Shown here piece after piece: positions 59,113 to 64,000 of a stretch of DNA of 64,000 bases. The notes under the pieces are model-generated. The model was given only the letters and a program-made list of their open reading frames with translations, was not told the DNA's origin and did not search any database. The first letter of the stretch is position 1. Every line of letters begins with the position of its first letter. Position numbers and translations under genes: made by a program. Source of the DNA: Salinimicrobium flavum (GTDB taxonomy: Bacteria > Bacteroidota > Bacteroidia > Flavobacteriales > Flavobacteriaceae); NCBI RefSeq assembly GCF_042684505.1, contig NZ_JBHULT010000006.1:806001-870000 (forward strand). Reading direction: 5' to 3'.

Positions 59113-59679
59113 TCACGTTTTTATTCCACTCAATATTAATCCGTAAATTAAAATTATTATTAATGAAATCAGAAAAGGTTTTGTGGATTTATAAATTCGA
59201 GAAATATAAGTCCAGCTGTATAAATAAATGAAAATGGGAACCATAAATATTAAATTTCCTACCTGTTCTTTAATTTCATAATCTATATAGTGAAACTCGA
59301 TATAAAATTGCAGAAGTCGTGAAATGGATAAAAATATAAGTCCGAAAATAAAAAGAGAATTGATTTGCGCAATTCTGTTCATTCGGGTTTCCCTTCTATT
59401 CTTTAAAATGGGTTTACTTGTCCATAAGTAACTAGTAAAACTAAACCCAAGACTAATCGAAAATAAGCTCCAGAAAAAAGAATAGTAAAAGCTAGGTTTA
59501 TCACTGAAAGGTGTTTGCCAAAATCCGGTGGTCATTGCAGATAAAACATCACTCATTTGAATAATGTTCAAGAAAAATTGGTTTAAAATAAATCCGAATA
59601 TCAATCCAACAAAAATTCCGCTATAAAATCTGAAGCGTCCAATTTGTTTGATATTAAAGTTCGATTTGTATTTTTTCAA
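59113..59679 (-). CDS. membrane protein, 188 residues
   Basis: Five hydrophobic helices; no family recognised. No ATG fits the start: the long frame (to 59748) begins inside the repeat, so I use a TTG at 59679 (KKYKSNFNIKQIGRF). Helix-rich, probably inner membrane. Confidence 0.5.
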   Translation of the reverse strand: MKKYKSNFNIKQIGRFRFYSGIFVGLIFGFILNQFFLNIIQMSDVLSAMTTGFWQTPFSDKPSFYYSFFWSLFSISLGFSFTSYLWTSKPILKNRRETRMNRIAQINSLFIFGLIFLSISRLLQFYIEFHYIDYEIKEQVGNLIFMVPIFIYLYSWTYISRIYKSTKPFLISLIIILIYGLILSGIKT

Positions 59680-59706
59680 TTCAGCGGAATGTTTTTTTAA
59701 ATATGA

Positions 59707-59836
59707 GGTAACGTTCCCGGTTAACAAAAGTGGCGTGTAGGGAAGCAATCACTTTCCGGCGAAACGGGTTTTCTTATGGAAATAAAATTAGGAAATTAAC
59801 TCTCAAAAAAGCCATTTTTGATAACCGTTGTTGTGG
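59707..59836 (-). repeat. attC-like inverted repeat 9
   Basis: Best pair: left GGTTAACAAAAGTGGC (about 59719-59734) and right GCCATTTTTGATAACC (about 59811-59826), 13 of 16 complementary. Outer arms GGTAACG and CGTTGTTGTGG. Body nearly the same as repeat 6. 19 bases from the stop at 59855. Confidence 0.75.
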
Positions 59837-59854
59837 TTAGTATTTCGAACTATT

Positions 59855-60655
59855 CTATTGTTCGATGTAAAAATGAGATTCTACAAAAGAGTCGTCAAAA
59901 TTCCAGATTCCTTGGGTAACGTAACCCTCCTCATCATAATTTAAAGTCATATTATGCGATTCACCATATGGCAACTCAATTGTAAGAGGGTTATCTTTTG
60001 ATAGCTTAAGACCAAGAATTATATATAAAATACTTTCATTATTTGGAATTTCAATTACTGTATTCAAAGGTCCTGGATTTTTACCTGAATCGAAATTTGA
60101 ATATGTGTATGCTGAATAATCATCGGGATAGGAATACCACCCATTAGAAACTAGTTGGTCATTTTCATTTCTATTAAAGAACTGATTATGTGCAATACTG
60201 TTTATATCAGATGGATTGATAGATTTAGTTGAATCTATGTATACACCTGAATGGTAAATTTCAAAAATCCAGTTAGGATCTTCTAATTTTATGTGACCAA
60301 TAGATGAATTGACTATATAATTATAAGATATATTATTATTACTCGAAATTCCATAATCCAGGAAGTATTTAATTCTTGAAAGTTTATTACCTCTGTACTC
60401 TACTTTAAATGTTTCTATGGCATGTCCAACATTGTTGCGGATTACGGAATCTACGTTGTTATTCTTACCATAAAATACCTCTTGTATTATTTTTACATTT
60501 CCGTTTAAAACACCTTCACTTCTTTTATATAATTTACTTGATCTATCTGATTTTTGTCCCTTTAAATAAGCCACTTCTAAAATTTCATCTTGTGAACACG
60601 AAAGAAGGATTAGAGGAATAATTACTAAAACTAAGGCCTTGATTGATAATTTCAT
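59855..60655 (-). CDS. lipoprotein, 266 residues
   Basis: Lipobox at C20 (LLSC). The mature part is beta-rich with YGKNNNVDSVIRNNVGHAIE and a WNFDDSFVESHF end, with tracts rich in Asn and Ser. It may be a sugar-binding-like domain; not recognised. Cassette-like. Confidence 0.6.
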   Translation of the reverse strand: MKLSIKALVLVIIPLILLSCSQDEILEVAYLKGQKSDRSSKLYKRSEGVLNGNVKIIQEVFYGKNNNVDSVIRNNVGHAIETFKVEYRGNKLSRIKYFLDYGISSNNNISYNYIVNSSIGHIKLEDPNWIFEIYHSGVYIDSTKSINPSDINSIAHNQFFNRNENDQLVSNGWYSYPDDYSAYTYSNFDSGKNPGPLNTVIEIPNNESILYIILGLKLSKDNPLTIELPYGESHNMTLNYDEEGYVTQGIWNFDDSFVESHFYIEQ

Positions 60656-60811
60656 TTTAGTGGTTGGTTAGTTAGAACCAATCAATATATGTTTAATTTG
60701 CAATGGATTACGGTTTCGAGTAAGATATTAGATAAACGGCTATTATTTATCTATAAAGACTTTGTTTTTCAGAACCTTACTTTAAAAATGAATCTAATAA
60801 AATATTAACTA

Positions 60812-60941
60812 CAAGGGTCAAGTATAGAGCAGAAGCGGATTGAAATGCGATTAGGTGTCCGCTATCACCAAAGTTTATTAAATGCACAGACCTTAATTTT
60901 AGCACTTCACCCCACTATTGCTCTTATACAATGTTATGTGG
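60812..60941 (-). repeat. attC-like inverted repeat 10
   Basis: Left arm GTATAGAGCAGAAGCGG then ATTGAAATGCG; right arm GCACTTCACCCCACTATTGC then TCTTATAC. Pair: GTATAGAGCAGAAGCGG with GTATAAGAGCAATAGTGGG, one bulge. The right arm overlaps the stop of the gene at 60934. Confidence 0.68.
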
Positions 60942-61800
60942 TATTTTTACTTGGTTTTTGAAGGACATGTAGACGCTTATTTGTGACAATCATAACAATG
61001 ATGACCCATAAGATTAGCCCCAGCACTAAATTCCATACAAAGGCGATTTGCCCGGTCGCTGTCGGTTGGAATATTATAGTGCTGGCAGAAAGAAAAGCGT
61101 GCATAAGCATTACGACGGGGAGGCTCCTCGTTCGGTCATAAACTAATACCAGAAGTACCCTATATGCCGGTAGCGCTAACAGATAGAAAGCAATGAAACC
61201 CGCCACAAACATCGTCCATGAATCTGCACCGGCCAAATAATTGCTTGCCCAAAAAGCTATCATAAAATGCCATATACCCCAAAGCATACCAACGATGAGA
61301 CCTGTTGATAAAATACTGTACCGCTTTCGCAGTTGAGGTACCGCAAAACCGGTCCAACCGGTTTCCTCCAAAAGCCCGCCACCGATTAAACCCCAGGAAA
61401 CACCGAATATCATCAAATCAATTTTGTCTTTCGCTGTGATTATTCCTGGCAGGAATTCTTTATTGAAAACAGAAAGCCCGAAGAGTACTGTAGCAACGAG
61501 AATAGGACCTGTAAAAACCGCAATTGCATACCAGCGTCCATTAGTCTGCCAATGCAAAAACCTTGATAGTAGCATACGAAGACCTTTCTTGCCATCGATA
61601 AGAAAATTCAAAAGGATACCGGAAACGAAGGGCCCGGTAAACATTATTAAGAGTGCCGGCACAAATAACTTCTCAGCTTGTTCTTTGGTGCCCGGTATGT
61701 GGTCAGGACCGCCAATAAGCAGGAGTATGCCTCCCCATGAAATGGCAAATACTAAAAGGTAATAAGATGAAACTGGGTGTTGTTTGATAAAATTTTTCAT
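60934..61800 (-). CDS. CPBP family intramembrane metalloprotease, copy C
   Basis: 288 residues, eight helices: FAISWGGILLLIGGPDH at the start, LEETGWTGF, WGIWHFM, and HAFLSASTIIF. It is clearly related to copy A (ISWGGLALLLGGPDQ and ELGWTGF). The two lie two repeat units apart and could be a duplicated or twice-captured cassette. Confidence 0.9.
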   Translation of the reverse strand: MKNFIKQHPVSSYYLLVFAISWGGILLLIGGPDHIPGTKEQAEKLFVPALLIMFTGPFVSGILLNFLIDGKKGLRMLLSRFLHWQTNGRWYAIAVFTGPILVATVLFGLSVFNKEFLPGIITAKDKIDLMIFGVSWGLIGGGLLEETGWTGFAVPQLRKRYSILSTGLIVGMLWGIWHFMIAFWASNYLAGADSWTMFVAGFIAFYLLALPAYRVLLVLVYDRTRSLPVVMLMHAFLSASTIIFQPTATGQIAFVWNLVLGLILWVIIVMIVTNKRLHVLQKPSKNTT

Positions 61801-61846
61801 AGAGTTATCCTTTAAGATTTAAAGAACATATATAACAACATTCAAT

Positions 61847-61998
61847 GCCACATAACGGTCTCGGTTATCGCCAGTTGGCGGAGTAAGGGAAGCGGTCCCG
61901 ACGGTTCGGGAATCGGCTAAGCGTATAGTTTCCTGGTTTCTAAAATTACACTTTTACGACAATACCTGTTATTTGCGATGAATCGTTTTTGTGTGCTG
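61847..61998 (-). repeat. attC-like inverted repeat 11
   Basis: Left arm CACATAACGGTCTCGGTTAT then CGCCAGTTGGCGG; right arm TTATTTGCGATGAATCG then TTTTTGTGTGC. ATCGCCAGTTGG pairs with ATCGCAAATAAC. Belongs to a second subtype, with repeat 12. Confidence 0.6.
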
Positions 61999-62004
61999 AC
62001 TTTT

Positions 62005-62103
62005 TTAAGAGCCACTGTCATTTTTAAATATAGAGGCTAATTCAGTTTTCAAATACTCGTATTCTTTTGCTCTTTTAGTATTCAGGTAATCCCGTTGAAG
62101 CTT
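62005..62103 (-). pseudogene. 3' remnant of a GrpB/UPF0157 family gene
   Basis: On the minus strand KLQRDYLNTKRAKEYEYLK then TELASIFKNDSGS and a stop. The GrpB C-terminus has RDYLRxxPxxxxEYxxLKxxLAxxF, which this matches well. A stop precedes it. The stop is 7 bases from repeat 11. The rest of the gap (to 62136) is empty. Confidence 0.6.
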
Positions 62104-62136
62104 TTATAATTAGGAATCTAACTTCGATGTTACTAA

Positions 62137-63285
62137 TTAATCATTTCCTACCGGTTTGAAAGTAAAAAGTTTAGAAGAAAGGTCACTTACGTATACGTTT
62201 CCGGAGTTCGTAAAAGGATAAACTCCGAATGCTCCGTTAAATCCGTCGTTTGTTTGTGCTGGAAGAAATCTGTCCGTATCATATTCATAAATTAGAACAG
62301 GGTTTTCAGGCGCAGAAATATCAAAAATTTTAAGGCCAGCACTGTAATAAGAAACATAGGCTAAATTATCTACGATATATAAATTATGAACACGCGAAGA
62401 ATTGTCGTGTATTTCTCCGACCTGCCTGGGATTTGAAACATCTGAAATATCCCAGATAGCAATATCGGGACCACCCAAGATTGTAATATTTAATTGAGAC
62501 CTGGCAAATTCATTAGTTATATAGAGGTAATTTCCATCGTTTGAAGTCCAGCCATTGTGATCATAACCTACACCGGCTTTTGCTGAACCAAGAAGGACAG
62601 GAGAAGATGGATTGGACACATCATAAATGAAAGTGCCCATTTCCCCGTGAAAATCAAACATCCTTTCTCCTATAACCGAAATGTCATGAGATTCAGATTC
62701 ATCTGAACTCCAGATGAGTTCAGGATTAGTTGGATCGTTGTTCAAATCATATATGGTTATGCCAAATACTATTTCTACGTCATCCTCTTTTAGGTGCCTG
62801 CCGGTAAGGTATAAATAACCTCTGTCATCAATAAAAATGTTGTGAGAAGATGGAAATTCACCTACAGGCACAGGGTTTTCTGGATTTTGAATATCATAGA
62901 TCATCCCGCTATTTTCAGAGGAGCCATCATGTGTGCCGTCAACTACATAAAGGTAATTTTGCCATAATTTTATATCAAAAGCAGCATACGGTGTTCTTGA
63001 AATAAGGTCTGGAGATCCGGAATCCGAAATTTCTATAATATAAAATTCTCTGTATTCAGAACTAATATTTCCAAACACTGCATACTCTTTTCCGTCCTGG
63101 CTAAAGCCCCAGACATCTGTGCCTTTATTTCCCGGGAATGTTGCAGAGGAAACAGCTTCAAATGGTTCTGCTTCTATCTCATTCTCATCTACTTCATTTT
63201 CATTTGTACCTACATCATCTTTAGAACAATTAAAAAAGAAAAGGGATATCAATAGAACTAACAATATGGAAACAGGCTTCTTCAT
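62137..63285 (-). CDS. LVIVD-repeat beta-propeller lipoprotein
   Basis: 382 residues, lipobox at C20 (FFNC). Repeated units such as GMIYDIQNPENPVPVGEF, FIYDVSNPSSPVLLGSA, IWDISDVSNPRQVGEI and IFDISAPENPVLIYEY form a beta propeller of LVIVD type. Such proteins are surface-bound and may bind proteins or polysaccharide. Likely complete. Confidence 0.85.
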   Translation of the reverse strand: MKKPVSILLVLLISLFFFNCSKDDVGTNENEVDENEIEAEPFEAVSSATFPGNKGTDVWGFSQDGKEYAVFGNISSEYREFYIIEISDSGSPDLISRTPYAAFDIKLWQNYLYVVDGTHDGSSENSGMIYDIQNPENPVPVGEFPSSHNIFIDDRGYLYLTGRHLKEDDVEIVFGITIYDLNNDPTNPELIWSSDESESHDISVIGERMFDFHGEMGTFIYDVSNPSSPVLLGSAKAGVGYDHNGWTSNDGNYLYITNEFARSQLNITILGGPDIAIWDISDVSNPRQVGEIHDNSSRVHNLYIVDNLAYVSYYSAGLKIFDISAPENPVLIYEYDTDRFLPAQTNDGFNGAFGVYPFTNSGNVYVSDLSSKLFTFKPVGND

Positions 63286-63414
63286 AAAATTATATTTTTT
63301 AAAATAATGTCATCTCATATAGACTCTAAATTTTTTACTCCCATATTCTTCCTTAAGTATAATTTCTCCATCTTTTACTTATATGGGGACTAGGACCTGG
63401 ATCTTAAAGTCTCC

Positions 63415-63556
63415 CATCTTCCAGTTGGCGGAGTAATGGACGTGGATTTGTCGGACCTGTCGCGCAATAGGTGTGGTTAGTGTTGGTTTGTTGGTCAAGT
63501 TAATTATTTTCTTTCCGCCGCTGCCGTCTATTGGCGATGAACCGTTGTTGTACACA
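63415..63556 (-). repeat. attC-like inverted repeat 12, truncated on the left
   Basis: Right arm TTGGCGATGAACCGTTGTTG then TACAC is intact; the left arm has only CCAGTTGGCGGAG, the outer AACGGTCTCGG is replaced. 8 bases from the stop at 63564. Confidence 0.6.
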
Positions 63557-63563
63557 GTATTTA

Positions 63564-64000
63564 TTACATTAATTCTATTTGAAATTTTGTTGCATCAAAT
63601 GCCATCTCCAATCCTTTCAGATTTGAATTAGATTTATTGGTTTTAAATAATTTATTCAAATATTTAGTCTGCTTATTTACATTTTCTGTATCACGTTGTA
63701 ATATTTGATACTTTAAAAGAATTAGATTGGCCGTAATATTCTCTGATATCATTAAATCGCCGTCTTGTAGAACCTTTTCAATAGTGCTTTTTACTTTGGT
63801 ATCATTCTCTGGTAATTCATCAAATAAATAGGCGTTTGCCAGGTCAGACTGAGACATTTTGGAATAATTATTTTGGTCAGACATATCTTTTCGATAAGTC
63901 ATTTTTTCACCATTTAGGAAATACCATCTTGTGTAGGAGTCATTCTCTATTTTGATTTCTTTTTCGAATGTTCTTTTTTTAGAACTCCAGTTTGTGAATG
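63564..64000 (-). CDS. hypothetical protein, 5' end beyond the window
   Basis: The frame is open from 64000 down to the stop at 63564 (145 codons). Visible are WSSKKRTFEKEIKIENDSYTRWYFLNGEK and then a helical part with QSDLANAYLFDELPEN, and TANLILLKYQILQRDTENVN. No family recognised. The ATG at 63902 is probably internal. Confidence 0.6.
   Translation of the reverse strand, partial: FTNWSSKKRTFEKEIKIENDSYTRWYFLNGEKMTYRKDMSDQNNYSKMSQSDLANAYLFDELPENDTKVKSTIEKVLQDGDLMISENITANLILLKYQILQRDTENVNKQTKYLNKLFKTNKSNSNLKGLEMAFDATKFQIELM

Noticed and set aside
48375..63556. CRISPR array
   Set aside because: The repeats are long, variable, palindromic and separated by full genes; no short regular spacers or cas genes.
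48375..63556. Prophage or conjugative element
   Set aside because: No phage structural, integrase, relaxase or type IV secretion genes are seen.

Overview
This window comes from a Bacteroidota genome, most likely a marine or saline Flavobacteriaceae (Gramella/Salegentibacter-like). Supporting signs are promoters of the Bacteroidota type (TAnnTTTG at -7) with no Shine-Dalgarno sequences, a fused CcoNO cbb3 oxidase with a single-heme CcoP, a nirK-nirV pair, a very long DUF2723 membrane protein and many small lipoproteins. Identification is from sequence reading only; no search was run.

Layout. 1-13 kb is mostly core: a 3'-truncated rplM with a candidate L13 leader, polA (with an altered proofreading motif), a glycosylasparaginase-like enzyme, a metallophosphoesterase, a thioredoxin-fold protein without CxxC, a NodB deacetylase, the DUF2723 protein and tRNA-Gln. 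14-32 kb is a low-oxygen/nitrogen-oxide region: hemN, group III truncated hemoglobin, a Crp/Fnr regulator, an operon of three YceI-like proteins with a porin, a CoA transferase and thioredoxin, then the cbb3 oxidase cluster (ccoS-NO-Q-P-G, cupin, ccoH, SafE) facing away from nirK-nirV-sco. Five promoters here share one architecture: a Crp/Fnr-type palindrome whose centre lies exactly 36.5 bases from the G of the TTTG of the -7 box. Four palindromes are TGAT-N4-ATCA-like (FNR type); the fifth, before the YceI operon, is TGAC-N4-GTCA.

32-47.5 kb holds ordinary genes: a DUF7282-like lipoprotein with a decayed second copy beside it, a P2-type cation ATPase, a double GNAT protein, a winged-helix regulator operon with two matching operators, katG with an OxyR-like inverted repeat, rsgA and a serine hydrolase with TPRs.

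From about 48.4 kb to the right edge the character changes. The DNA becomes AT-richer, every gene lies on the minus strand, most are short, of unrelated families and without a visible promoter. Nearly every gap contains a roughly 95-190 base imperfect inverted repeat with bulged arms. Its R arm usually lies close after the stop codon of the upstream gene. Several gaps also hold short decayed gene ends. This is how an integron cassette array with attC-like sites looks (a CALIN if the integrase is absent). No integrase lies in the window and the core does not match the classical GTTRRRY exactly, so it may be a lineage-specific attC family or a different cassette system. This is the most interesting object here.
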